DNA from: Welwitschia mirabilis
Taxonomy: Eukaryota > Gnetophyta > Gnetopsida > Welwitschiales
Direction of reading: 5' to 3'
Length of the DNA: 64,000 nt
Assembly: GCA_051453625.1 (NCBI GenBank)
Contig: JBOZIK010000001.1
Coordinates: 77,983,694-78,047,693 of the forward strand
Under the pieces are notes generated by a model that saw nothing but the letters and a program-made list of their open reading frames with translations, ran no database searches and had not been told where the DNA came from. The position numbers and the translations under genes were made by a program. Shown piece by piece: positions 44,011-57,480 of the stretch (positions are counted from its first letter, which is position 1; the number at the start of each line of letters is the position of its first letter).

Positions 44011-46817
44011 ATGAAAAGATAAGTTATAAGAACCTAATGTTGTCATTAACTAAAATAAAGGATTAGCAAATTAAGTTACAAAGGAACTTAGTAGAGCTTT
44101 ATGCATGCTTAGTTAAAATTTAATTCATATTAAAGGTTCTATGAAAAAGATCTTTATGCAAAACATGAATATTTTAAAACCATTTGAATTGTTGTTCAAA
44201 ACCTAATGCAAGGTACATGTGAATCTTTCTTCTTAAGAAGGTCTATAAAAAATAATATTATTTCATATCATAAAACCTATTATGTAGAGGTGGCTAATGA
44301 TTATTAAATGAAGGGAGTCCACTAAATAAACATGTCTTTATTATGAGTTAAATATATCACATCAATGAATGCATGTATTTAATTGAAGACCCATATTGAT
44401 TTAAATAAGAAGTTATTATGACTTAATGGTTTATTCAAGTGGTACAACCCTTGTGAAGAGGCACAGCTAGATTAACAACTTTAATTAGCATCAAAAGGAT
44501 GATGTGATCAAGCAGTAGAATATATAATAAGTTGATTCTAATCCTTAGAAAACATAACATAACGACCTATTAGTCTTAGAAAAATAACCTAGAATATAGA
44601 CTCTTCTATCTAGTCCATCAAGGTAGATCACCCTCCTTAACAAAGACTATTCAAAATTGTAGAGGTATCCTTTTCTAGTCATTCATAAAGGAAATTTATT
44701 TTCTCAATGTTAATTCAATCCTGTAGGTTCTTCTCTTTCTCATTGTTTCCAATAATACAATCCACATTAACATTTTCATTATTAATTATATTGACAGATC
44801 ATCATAATTAGTATCAAATTAAAAATGATTCATAGATACATTTGTTATATAGAAATAAAAGCAATTATAATAATTTCTAATCATTTAAAAGTTAAAAATA
44901 ATAATAACATTAAGATTTTTATTAAAAAGAATAAGTTAGGAAGGATGAAATAAAACAAACAAGGAAAAAAAGATTCATTTTAATTAATGGGTTATATCTA
45001 CGGCGTTAGTCTTATTTGGAGTTATTATTGTGTTAAAATGCATGCATATAAAAGACATTAGGTGAAGGATCTAATGGATTCAAAAGAAACTCCAACCTAT
45101 GTTTTCTGGTATTAAATAAGCCATTATAATAACCTTACTATAATAAGAATTCAACAAGGTTACGATGTAGGGTATGAAAGAAAAAAAATGCTCTTTAGAG
45201 ATTCATTTCTTATGGTAAAAGGCATAAAGATCTTATTTTTCCATAATGAATGTTTTAAGAGTGTAGTTTAACACCCTCTTAAAGTGGCTAATTTATGCAT
45301 ATTTTTGGAAATCACTTTGAGATGCTCTTATAAGTAGGATCCATGAGACATCTAATTGTTGAGTTGCATGTCTATCAACTTAGCTTGTAACAAATAAGAA
45401 TAGAAACTAGTATAAGAATTGTTTATTAAACAAGGGGAGAAAAGGATAAGAAGAAGAATAAAATTTACCTCTAGCATTTGTTTTTGAACTTTCAGTTGTT
45501 TCATTTACTATATTTATGGCAAACCATGCAATGGGCCACCTTAAGCTCATTGATAATGATTTTGAAGTTCCACTATATAGGATTCTAAGTCCCTTATAAA
45601 ACATAGAATTTTAAAATAAACCTTAATTCAGCTGACTAGACGTCTTTCTTAAAGTTGCATATACTCTTGTTAATAAATTGGAAAATCTTATGTTTAGAGG
45701 AATATTCTTTAGCTTATGCTTAAAGCATTGGCTTTAATTTTATTCTCATTTTCAATCCATATGATAAGCCCTAGGACTTAAGTAGCATTTTCGATAATAA
45801 AAGAGGAGTTTCTTTTCCACTTTTCTAGGTGATTAATAAGAAAATAAATAAAGAAAATGATAAGGCCTCAAACAAGAAATGGATGAATAAAGATATAGTC
45901 TAATGAATAGGGTGCGAGGTGGATCTGCACTAGGACAATGATATTATAAGGGAAAGATAAGGTAGTAAAGAAATAATTTACCTATAAAATAGCATTAAAG
46001 TTAATCACTCCATTATAATAATTATTTTTGGATTCAAAAAATATAGGGATTACTACACTGGAGAGCAAGTCTACTCAAATCCATTACATTCATGTAAGAA
46101 AAATAATTATATATTTATTCATGTTTAATTTTTTTTCATATTTTAGAAAAGAGCAATTGAAGTAATACAATACTGGTTTTGTAAAGAAAGAAGTATTTTG
46201 ATTTACATAGAAAAATGTGAAGAGGAATCATAACTATTGTATGTTTGAATTATTAAACTTTTCCTTTTTGGCCTTTTTCATCCTTAAGGATTATTCTTCT
46301 TTCCCTTCATCTCTTACATAGAGGATTGGGATAGATAGAGGATAGCATTTTCCCATTCTTTAGGTAGTACTCAATGTTGTGCAAGTACAAGACTCCTCTT
46401 AATGATCCATCTAAAAGAAAAAATAAAAAACCAAGAAGGGATGTTTATGAAACATAGTAAAAGAATCCTGAATCTCTAAGGGGGAAAATATTAAACTTCA
46501 AAAAAGACCTTACTATTTGAGAAACAAAAGGAATCGCTCTCATTAGTCCCTTTCTCAATTAAGTTATGTATTGAACCTTGGATATGTATGAGTGATAGCT
46601 CTGAGGGATCCATTACCAAAGCTGCAATAAGGGAAGTTTTCTTAATATTTGAAAAGGTGTTGTGACCTTAAAATAAGAAATATAGAAAGAGAAAACTTCT
46701 TTATAAATGAGACAAGAAGAAATAAAGTTAGATTTAACTCACTTCAACTAACCTATGTTTTCTACAAGGATATTGCTAGTCCAAGTGAAAGAAACTTTCT
46801 TATAATTAAATTTAACC
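44010..46817. other. AT-rich DNA, no gene recognised
   Basis: Probably further retroelement debris, given flanking pol remnants, but no motif is identifiable. Confidence 0.45.
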
Positions 46818-47054
46818 TTGTGAAGTCATTATAAGTTATTAATATTCTAACTAGAATTGGGTTTTACCAATTAGTATCATTGTAGGATGCCAGGATTCTA
46901 TCTCAGATTGATCTAAATCATATGGAGTTATAATAGGACATTAAGGTTCTATTTGAAACCAGACTAAATCTTGTAAAGCCACTATAGGTTGTTAAATTTC
47001 TATAATGTAGACCAAGTGGAATCACTATAAAACATCATTATTCTATCTATAACC
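46818..47054. repeat. Degenerate tandem repeat, unit about 50 bp, about five copies
   Basis: Each unit has a TGNNGTCATTATAGGTTATTA-like start, a GGTTCTAT-like middle and an ACTAGATTNNGT-like end. Unit starts are near 46818, 46871, 46919, 46968 and 47017. Copies are diverged. Confidence 0.7.
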
Positions 47055-50002
47055 TAATGTGACTCTAAAGAAGGTCTTATCATATGCTTAAAATATTTTT
47101 ATTTTAAATTTTATATTCTTAACAAGAGATAAAGGAATTGAAGCATACAAATTTAGTTACTTAGTTATGTTAAAGGGAAGTTAACAATTCTTAATATTTT
47201 TTTATTAAAAAGTATTTTATTTGAGTAACAAAATATGGCTTAGAATGTTTAAAATAGTCTCCACTAAAGAAATAAGTATTTAATAAATCTAAATATTATA
47301 AATAAGAGATGAGGAGTATGTAGATAAAGATGGTTTCTCGATGATATGTATATTAGAAAGACATGGAAGATTGTTTAAATAACTACATTATTGCTCTTAA
47401 AGAAATTATTAATAAATTTCATTGCAAGTACTATGTAGATTACACAAATGTTAAGGCCTATTAGTGATAAGAAAATAAGAAGTTATCCTATGGGTCTTGA
47501 AAGGAAAACAATGCAAACAACCCTTTAAACTCTTTAAGTAGAAATCCAAGAGTTCCTACAAGATTAAAATAAGATGATTTCAACTCTCAAGTAACAATGC
47601 ACTTGCTTTTTAATAGGAACTCAAGCTATTAAAGACATAAAGAGGTAAATCATAAATGAAAATATTGAATCCAAAGCTCATGTGAAAAGGTAACAAGTTA
47701 GTCAATGAGAAAAAAAAAATTCTAAACATACATTAAAAAAAAGGTTTAGGTTAAATTGTAATTAGAATTTAAGAAAGCATGGAAAAGCTATTAAAATGAT
47801 TAAATTATATTAAAAACAATTTTCAACTTAAGAATGTTAAAAATACTGACCATAGTAAATATGCAATAGCTTTTTTGACAAATAATATGATTACATAGTG
47901 AAGTAGTTTGTATTTGAAAAGGCATGAATGGGTGAATAGAGAGGACTTTATGGAAGAATTTTAGAAAGCATTCATTCCTAATTATTTTATTAAAGATAAG
48001 TGAATGTAGTTTAAGTATCTTTGATTAGGCAAAAGTAACCTAGAGAGGAACTAGAAGGAATTCTAGAAGTTATCCAAACATCAACACAAAGTGGTCACTA
48101 CGTCTTGACTTGCATAATATAGTGTGATCCATGAAATATATGCCTTATTTGTTAAGGTATAGGTAGCAGTTTTAAATAAGAAACTAGGGATTCTATTATA
48201 GTATTAATAACCTTCATTATAATTCTCTCATAAGGACTACAAAGTATTACAAATCTTTTAAGAATTGAAAAAGGTTTCAAAGGTAGATTTGAATATAAGG
48301 AGGATGTGGAAAGTAATTAAAATAATATTGAATTGATTTAATATTTCCTCTTAGGAATCAATAATAACTATTAAAAAATAATCTATTATGTCAATGCTAT
48401 CCCAATAAGAGATAATTCACTAACTACAAATTGGTTTTTCACACAGATGACAAACTATTCTACTACAAAGTTTAGATGTAAAGAAGCTATGAAAATGGAA
48501 TTCTAATTTATTATAATAGAATGTATAAAAACACCAGGAGCATATAAAGTAAATTATCTCCTAGCATATCACTCATCTAAACTTGACAAAATATTAAAGG
48601 TATCATGAAACAAGTACCAATTAACATTTAGAAAATACTATTGCATAACTAGTGATCTTAATTGAATTAGAGATAGAAAAATAAATAAAATCCAATCATA
48701 AATCAAAGTGGATTTTCTAATTAGGTAATTACTATATAGTTTAATAATCATAGATCATCTAGAATAAGAAATGAAAGATGCCACATGAAACATTTGTTCT
48801 CTCATACGCAAAAGGTAGAAAGGAGGCTTAGAACCTCATGATGTTACAAGCTTTTGTCATAGCCTTTATAATTCTACATCTAAAATGGAAAAGTTCCCAT
48901 TAATAATGATGAACAATGCTCTAATAATGGTGGACTCCTAAGATATTGATATTAATTAAGCATGAAAGATGAAGGATGAAGGATGAAGGATGATTAGTCC
49001 TTAAGCTACGCTAGACTTTTATAGCTACCATTATAGGTAAAGATATTCACTAACATATTCTTATTAGTAATAGATGCATAGTGACAAATCTCCTTGGGTT
49101 ATAGACTATAGAATATAGACTTTAATCTTTGTAAGTTTATTTAACATTAGGCAACAAAGTCACTCTATCATCTTAGAATATCATTACATTGTCCTTTCTT
49201 ATAAAATCCACTTTTCTTCATAACACCAATAGAATTAGTATTATAGACAACAATGTGGACACCTTTATCTAGTTTGGCTTCAAAAGGTTTAAATATCTTG
49301 GGATGACACATAAATAAAATACCACAAGTTAGTTCTTTGTAATAACAATTTTGGTAATTAATGGAAAAACATGGTTAGTAATAAGATAATGATAAATATA
49401 GTACAAATAGCATTGAAAACATATTAATTTACTTAAATTTAATGATTAAAAATAAATATTTAAGTGTAAACACACCCCCTAACTACCCGTTTTCTAATTC
49501 CTTGAAAAATTTCCACAATGAAGTGTTATAAAGGCTATCTCAAAATTCAAAATTTTTTACATATCTTTTTTACATATCAAACTAATAATTAAATTTATAC
49601 CTAGAAATGAGGTAGGAATTCTTGATCAATAATTACATATCTAAAAACCTAGCTTGAATAATGTAAATTGCAAGGTTAGCGTTTAAATTCATCATAAGAA
49701 TATCATTCCCTTTTTTCAAATTTTTAATATTTCCATTTTTTTTGAAAAATAAAAATGTGTGAATTTCTACATAATTGAAATTATTTTAAATAATTTTTAA
49801 AAAAAATATTACTAATTTTTATCCCATTCCAACTAATTTTTTATACCTATACTCAATGTTTAAATTAAGTCAGAAAGTTTAAAGATATGACAGAAAGTAA
49901 TATGATAAAAAGGAGAAAACACACATTATGCTATTACTCAATATGAAAGCATTACATATATCATAAGAGAAAATAAGAAATAAAAATAAAATGTAATAGA
50001 GA

Positions 50003-50004
<2 letters not shown>
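47055..50004. other. AT-rich DNA with possible Gypsy gag debris
   Basis: At about 47900-48180 the plus strand reads WVNREDFMEEF, stop, KAFIPNYFIKDK and on, with the spacing of a Gypsy gag core (W..F...F...Y), but with many stops. A short GATGAAG heptamer run is at 48965-48991. Otherwise nothing identifiable. Confidence 0.3.
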
Positions 50005-50005
<1 letters not shown>

Positions 50006-50078
<73 letters not shown>

Positions 50079-50229
50079 NNNNNNNNNNNNNNNNNNNNNN
50101 NNNNNNNNNNNNNNNNNNNNNNNNNNNNNNNNNNNNNNNNNNNNNNNNNNNNNNNNNNNNNNNNNNNNNNNNNNNNNNTGTGTGTGTGTGTGTGTGTGTG
50201 TGAGAAGAGAGTATGTGTGTGTGTGTGTG
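50006..50229. repeat. (GT)n microsatellite broken by a 100-N gap
   Basis: GT units run 50006-50078, then 100 N (50079-50178), then GT again to 50201 and 50213-50229. The assembly evidently failed within the repeat, so its true length is unknown. Frames of alternating Cys-Val or His-Thr here are artefacts. Confidence 0.97.
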
Positions 50230-50521
50230 TAAACATATTACACAGAAGAGGATCTCTTTACATGAGGGGCTTTAGACTCTCTATTAAAAAAGGCTTCTTT
50301 GAAGCTTATCAAACCTCTAAATGACTTATTAATATTCCTTTACATCCTTCTCTTAAGCCTCTAGAATAGTTTCCTTTATCTAGGTGGTATAACCTCTGTG
50401 AGGGATAAAATAAGCCCTAGTGTCATAGCTCTGTGGTACAGTGGAAATGAAGGTGGTCTTTCTTCTTCTTCTTCTTATTCCTACTCTTGATCTCTAAAAG
50501 TTCCCAATTTCTCTTTAAGAC

Positions 50522-52420
50522 TGTGATGAGTAGTTAAAATCACATAAATTTTATCATTATAGTACTTCTTTCAAAGGCAATTTGAATAATTAAACTTATA
50601 TTTTTCATGCATTTTGAAAATTTTGTTGTAACATAATATTCATGCATATTTATGATAAATCCAAATTTTGTAAATATGCAAGAATAATAAATTACTAGTA
50701 AATAATATAATAGAAGATACATAAATAATTCAATTTGAAGAATCAAACTTATATTTTTCATGCATTTTGAAGATTTTGTTGTCACATAATATTAATGCAT
50801 ATTTATGTTTCTTCTATTATATTTTTTGTTAACAATTTATTATTCTTACATACTTTAAAAATGTGGATTTATCATAGCCTGTCTTATACCATTTGAATGT
50901 CAAATTGTAATAATCAATATTTTATTATATTAGATTTAATATGAATAAATCTTCTTTTCCTATTTTATAAAGCTTGTTTAACTCTAGTGATTTTAGAAAT
51001 TATCTTTCAAATGGCTTGTAATTAATGCATAGAAACAATTACAAACAAAGATGCACATATAATTCATATATAAATATATTAAAATATAGTAATTAATATA
51101 TAATAGATAATAATGACACCATGTGATAAGAACGAAATAAGGAATAGAACTAATTATGGTGTGTCATGATAATAAAGCAACAAGTGAATTAGTTTAAGTG
51201 GCTATAGCCTAGAGATAATAGAAAACAACATTCCGTATGTATAGCATAGTAGTAGAATGTGGTAAGGATAGCTTATTAATAAATTAGAATGGAAACAATG
51301 TAATTTGACCATTTGAGTTATTACTTACTAATAAGAAAGATCTAATGTTAAAGATTCTTTTGACTCCCACTTGTTACTAGTTAGTAAAATATATATGGTA
51401 TGTGATAAACCTGTGATAATAAAGGAAATTTTATCATAAGCTATAGATGAATGATAAGACATGTAATAAGGACTTGTAAGGAATTGACAAGAGGTGAAAG
51501 GCCAAAAATGATGTTAAGTTCATCCATATTATAAACCCTACACACCATATTTGGTTTAACATTAATCCCCTTTGTAATTTTCTCTACTTGTTTGTGTAAT
51601 TCCATTATAAATAGAATCCTTTCCATTACAAAAGGAGAGCTATATTATTAATTTAGCTTAGAGAATTCATTTCAATGCCTCTTGTAATTTGATTCTCATT
51701 GCAATAATGCTTGAGTTATATTTAGCTTAATCTTTTACTTTAGTTCTCTAACATGCAATCCTCTAAAGGCTTTCTTATCAAAATGCTATTCAAACATGTT
51801 TTAATCAGGTGCCTTAGTTGAGTATCTTTCTTTCTTCTTTTATTGTCTTTAAATCATGATTATAAGTTCAATTAAAATTCAAGAGTAACTCAGGATATAT
51901 AAGTTGATTTTACACTATTTCACTTATTTAATTTACTTTTATATCTATGCATATAATTAGTTATAAGCATGATATAAGTCCTTGTGTAAATTATCTTCTA
52001 TCTTTTATTTTCTAACATGTGATACATTCATGGTTTTATTATAGAAATATTTTGCAAGAAATTATCTTTTGTACTTTAATAGATCATTAGTAGGATAACA
52101 AATTGTTAGCATTGTAGAATCGACATCATTTGTCTTTCTTTTTAAATACATGTAGATGTTTAAATTAATTGTTATATTCTTTTTCTTTGGTCTTTGATGA
52201 TAGAATTTTGATTCAATTTACATTATTTCCATTTATTAGTTATAAAAAGCAATTATGTAAATGTGATTATTTTAATTCTGGTTTTTATTATTTTGAATCC
52301 ACATCAAATAGCTTCTATAAAATATGATTAGTTTTTTGTTGCTTAGCTTAGATAGGATCTCATCATGATCATATTTTTGACACCATTCATGGAAAAGCAT
52401 TAGTGATTTAAAGTCTTGAA
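50522..52420 (+). repeat. 5' LTR of Athila/Tat-like element
   Basis: Blocks shared with 61680-63490, in the same order, include: AGAAATTATCTTTCAAATGG (50996) with AGAAATTATCTTTTGAATGG (61980); GGTTTAACATTAATCCCCTT (51552) with CGTTTAACATTAATCTTGTT (62631); and CATTTGTCTTTCTTTTTAAA (52128) with CATTCATCTTTCTTTTTAGG (63185). The right edge is uncertain because the primer site is unreadable. Confidence 0.75.
50578..50873. repeat. Direct and inverted duplication at the LTR start (A1-B'-A2-B)
   Basis: A1 (50578-50654) and A2 (50731-50807) are direct 77-bp copies differing at about 5 positions. B' (50654-50727) is the reverse complement of B (50800-50873), about 85% identical over 74 bp. The other LTR (61712-61860) has only A-B. 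Confidence 0.85.
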
Positions 52421-54900
52421 ATAAAGTTATTATATATCCTTTTATTTTTAATTTTTATATCTTAATCCTTTTCTTTGAATTGAATGCTATTCATTTATTT
52501 TCTAATTTTATGTTACTAAGTTTTGTTGCTTTATTTCTTTACTTGTTAATTCTTTATTTTCTTAAGTACCTCCTTTTCCTTTAATAATTTCTTTCATTTT
52601 CATTTTCATTTTCATTTTATGAAGTTTTCATTTCCTTTATTTTAAGTTTATTTATTGTTATTTTTATTATTAAATCTTTTATTCTTTCATCCTTTTCTCA
52701 ACCCTAATATTAGTATTTCTAATGAAATCAAAATTTGGTAAAAATCCTTATCATCACCTTTGTTATAAGAAGTATAATAGTAAGAAGCTCAAAAAGATAT
52801 TAGAAGGAAGGACATGCAGGAAGATCATAAAAAAGAGACTACATTAAGTGTTAGAATCCAAGTAAGTACCCCTAGTCTTTTTGAGTCAATTCAAGAAGCT
52901 TGTTTATTATCATAAAAGTAGGTGACTTATCATCTATGATTACTTTTTGTAGTTAAATTTAGTTAATGAAAAGACATTCTTTTAGAATTTATAGAAGTAT
53001 GATGGTATTTTCAAGGTTACTGCATAAATTCTCTTATATGATAAGAATAGTTATATATGGTCAAAATTTGAGGAAAAACTAGTAAGCAACTAATGTAAAC
53101 TAGAGGCAAAACTATCCAATGTTTGATTCATACTATTTCTTAGCATAGAACAATGACAGAAGAAACATCATTAAAAGATTACCTAGTAACTAAAGCTACA
53201 CACTCATAACAATTTAAATTCAAATAATAAGATAACCTTAAGATAATTTTCATTTATTATAAAGCTGAGAAATAAGAGTCAAAATAATATGAAGAGAAAA
53301 TTACTATTGAATGCAGTCCAACAAAAGGATTTTGGATCCAACTCTAGCTTACACTTTTTCTCTTTTCAAAGAAGATCTAAGAACCCTCTTAAACTTAGAT
53401 AAAATTCTTTATTAGACACCTATTCTAGTTAGATAAACCCATTTACATTTTGAAGATCTTCTAATAATATGAACACTAAAAATACAAGTCAATCTTTCAC
53501 TCTTGAGGAATCAGTTGAGGATTTTTTAAACCTTATAATATATCCATGTCTCCTAGAGAAATTATTCAAGGGAAATATAGATACTTAATAAGATCATTTG
53601 AGCTCATCCTCTCTTACTAAGAAACAATAGAAATCCCTATATCACTTTGTTAAATACCCAATCCTAAAAAGATAAATAAAAATATTAGTAAAAATATGAA
53701 TATGATGGTTTGCCTTTAACTATCTTTTAACCATTTCACACTCAAGAAGAAACTAAAATAAATTCGATTAGAAGCTTAACTTTAAATTAGTTTAAATAAA
53801 AACAACCACTAGTTTTATAAAAATTAGCAATAATCTTTTCATAACCAAAAGATGGATCAATTTATATAATAGTAAATACTAATAACATACCCACCCATGA
53901 AAGCAGCTAATACTCTAGTTTACCTTTTTTAGCTTAGAATGTAAATTTTCTATGATTCTCAAATCTAAATCAAGGTGTTAACTATAATTCAAATCTTATT
54001 TTTATGTGAATAAAACTTATTACAAGGCCAACAATCATATTTTTCAAATTAATGCCTTTAGCAAGTTTAAGTAAATTACCTAGTATATCTAAAATGATTA
54101 TTTCACAAATAACACTTACAGTGGAATTAACCTTTATCTTCACTATAATACCTTAATAAAATTCTATACAATACCTTTCCCTTATGCCATAATGCAATCT
54201 AGTAGTACAACTATAACAATTACTACTATCATCTTATTTGTAACAAAACTAGTTAACACAAGCTTATTCTAGAAATTTTAGAGCTTAGAATCTTCTAAAT
54301 GTAGAATAACTATGATAAAATCTAAAAGATATATAATCTTAATGAGGATAAATCTAAGAAGGACTCTTAATGTTTTCATCTAGACTGAATGTATTTAAAA
54401 ATGTACAACTATTATTCTTCTTTGATGAAAGAAACATTAATGATCTCATAACTATTTGACGTAATTTAAAAACATGTTAAAACCCCTAGCACTTGTAGCT
54501 ATAAATAAGAAGAATAGTATTGTATAGAATAAACCACAATAGTTAAATCCAACTTTTGATTGAAAATCCTATAAATTCCAATTTGATCTTGAGAGGGATT
54601 CAAAAATGCCTTCATGAGAAATTTCCTTTCCAATGGTAAATTGTATAGTACATAAAAACAACTAATGAGTTTTCAACCAAAAAAAAGGAAGAGAACTATC
54701 AAGAAGAGTATGAGTGTATTGATTAATTATGTAAATGAAATCCTTGTGATGGATTTCAATCCCATCAAATACTATAGATTTTTATTGAGAATCTAGACAA
54801 GTATATGAGGAAACATGTAGATTTTATAAGAAGGGGGACATCTAAAGTAAAATACTAATTGGTTATAATAAATAATAACCAATAAAAATTAATAAATTTT
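52421..54900. other. 5' internal region of Athila/Tat-like element, unreadable
   Basis: No primer site or coding motif can be identified. Its position between the 5' LTR and gag/protease suggests leader and gag debris. Confidence 0.4.
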
Positions 54901-56000
54901 TTTTCTTTTACTTAATTCTAAGCAATAATAATAAAAAAGATGGAAGAAATGATGGAAAAAATGGTGAGCATGATGTCTATCTAACAAATGAAAATACCTA
55001 CCATAGAATATGTATAAACTCCTATAACTCTAACATAGTCTATAGTACAACCACAAGTAGATTTTCAACAAATCTAGACTATCATTTCTCAAATCCAATA
55101 GGAATAAATGGGTTATATATAATGAGTATTTCCTTCAGTTATATGATTTTTGTGAACAAATTATCCATCAACCTCAAACTTGTGGAGCATGGTGATACAT
55201 ACCTAACATACTCAAAGAGCTAGTGTTAGCATTCTAAGATAATACTTCTTCCACCTTCATAGCTCTAATTTCACCTTTGCAACCTGGTTTTTCTAATAAT
55301 TAAATATCATAATGTTAAGATTATTAAAATTAACAGTAGAAACTACCATATCCATAGAGTTTATATTGACATCCATTCCAAGCTAGAACCTACAAAGGTA
55401 ACAATGGTAATTTTGGATTTAGACAGTTCTAACAATAATAAATAACAACACAAAATGTAAAACAATGAAGGAGTTTAACAAATAAACATGTTAGAAACAT
55501 GGAAATGATGTTAACTAAACTTCATTTAGAAGAAAAATCTAGGTTTACCTTTCCAATGAGAGCTAAAAATTATTAACAAACCTTTTTATGATTAAAAGTA
55601 AAAAGAGCCTAAAGCTAATGCAAAATTTACAAGTCTCTATACACAAGAAACAGCTATTCTGAAAAAATATAAGCACTAAATAAAGATTAATTGAAAGAAA
55701 TAACTCAACAAAATGAAAAATTAGAGTTGCTAAAATAAATCAAGAGACTCCTAAAACACTTATACCCTTAGTTATACTAATCAAGCTAGCAATCATACCA
55801 TCAATTTCTAGATAATTAAAAGGAGATCTTATATAGGATGAAACTATTAATTGAATATTTCAAGAAGTGAAGCTTAGAATTATACTAGTTTAAGCTATTA
55901 AGCACATACCACTTTAGTCCAAATATGTTAAAGACTTATGATCAAATAATAAAAGAAACCTCATCCCTTGACAAATACACTTAGCTGAAAACATCAATTA
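54901..56000 (+). pseudogene. Probable gag remnant of Athila/Tat-like element
   Basis: Met-rich, charged short frames (MEEMMEKMVSMMS at about 54940) and Gln/Pro-rich pieces lie directly upstream of the protease. No diagnostic gag motif survives; assignment is by position. Confidence 0.35.
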
Positions 56001-56001
56001 A

Positions 56002-56253
56002 ATGATGAAAAAAAATATAACACCTAAGCAAAATTATTCTACATTATCAACTATTCTAGTGATTATAAATGAGAAAATGGTGTTCCACACATTGCTTGAT
56101 TTTAGGGCTAGTATCAATATCATGCCTTTATACCTTTGTAAAACCTTAAGATTAATAGAATTTTCTGACACCAATATGACTCTATCACTAGAAGACAGTT
56201 CTATACTTAATTTTTTAGGAATAATTGAAAATGTAGTAGTACAAGTAGATTAA
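56002..56253 (+). pseudogene. Athila/Tat-like aspartic protease remnant
   Basis: An open frame of 83 codons reads VFHTLLDFRASINIMPLYL, then LIEFSDTNMTLSLEDSSI and GIIENVVVQVD. It matches the plant Gypsy protease pattern (A)LLDxGASINLLP, TxxxLQLADxS, GIIEDVLVxVD, with the catalytic D-x-G-A-S altered to D-F-R-A-S (Gly to Arg). So it is inactive despite being open. This is the best-preserved coding piece of the element. Confidence 0.85.
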
Positions 56254-56799
56254 GGATTTTTACCTGATGGAATTCTTAATTTTTGAAAAAGTACTAAAAA
56301 AAATTTTCTAATTATTTTTAAAAAATCTTGGTTAATCATTATGAATAGTTTCAACCCAATAAACCATAAGGAAGAATACTAGAGTAGAGAGGAACTAAAA
56401 TTTATGGATATTATAGTCAAGGCACTTTTCACATGAGACCCTTCTCAACTAGTCTTAGAAAATGAACATGAGAATCTCTTAATAATAAATGAATAACATA
56501 ATAAAACTACTTTCATAAAAAAAACATTACTCTTTAAACCCTTCTAAAATTAGAAAATTTCCATATAAACAAAAGATTAAAAGGTATTAGAAGTCAAAGA
56601 GTTCCCAATAAACTTAAAACACATATTCCTTAATAATGAGATGAATAAGACTCTAATCCATTAGTGACAATCTAGAGCTAGGACATGAGGTTAATCTACT
56701 TCAAACTCTAAAAAAAAATTGAAATCTTTCCTAGTCTCATAAAGATCTATAAAAAGGAATTTCACTAGCCTTAGGCATGCAAAAGATCTACTTGGAAGA

Positions 56800-57480
56800 G
56801 TATGTAAAACCTATTAGGCAACTTCATGATGTTTGAACATAGCATTACAAAAGGTAGTTAAGGATAAAGTTCATAGGTTATTTGAATAAGACATTGTATA
56901 CATGATTTTTAATAGTGAATGGGTAATCCTGATCATATTGGTTCTAATAAAAAATAAGTAAATGATGATTTTGCATTAACCTTAAGAAACTTAATAACTA
57001 CACTAAGGAAGACTACTTTTTCATATCATTAATTGATTAAATCATAGTAAAAAATTATGGACATGAATATTGTTGCTTTTTAGATGGATTTAGTGGTTAA
57101 ATTTAGATTGTCATATCACATGAAGATTAACATAAGACAATACTTACCTCACTCTTTGTAACCTATGCTTACCACTAAATGTCATTGGGTTTATGTAATG
57201 CATTAGCCATATTCTAATAATCTATGATGTTAATATTTTATAATATATTTCAAAAGTTCATGGAAATGTTTATGAATGAATTTTCTTTATATGATGATTC
57301 ACTTAAACAAACTCTTGAAAGACTTTATAAGGTATTATCCCATTGCATAGAAAAAGACTTAGAACTAAGCTAGGAGAAAAGACATTCCATGATAAAAAGT
57401 AGAGTCATTTTAGAACATGTAGTGTATCAAGATCAAAAATACCTATGGATCCCTAAAACATTTAGGCTATCATATCAATG
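56800..57480 (+). pseudogene. Athila/Tat-like reverse transcriptase remnant
   Basis: Pieces of RT appear with stops and shifts: MDLVVKF near 57080 (at the FLDGFSGYNQI position) and YLPHSL with MLTTKCHWVYVM near 57150-57200. A LNKLLKDFIRYY-like helix at about 57300-57340 and RRKDIP at about 57370 follow. The catalytic Asp pair is not readable. Confidence 0.6.

Noticed and set aside
50005-50324. Frames of alternating Cys-Val and His-Thr
   Set aside because: They are translations of the GT microsatellite and of N.
51441-51626. 61-codon minus-strand frame resembling a fragment of Copia gag (KQVEKITKGINVKP)
   Set aside because: It lies inside the 5' LTR, is matched by non-coding sequence in the 3' LTR, and the resemblance is weak.
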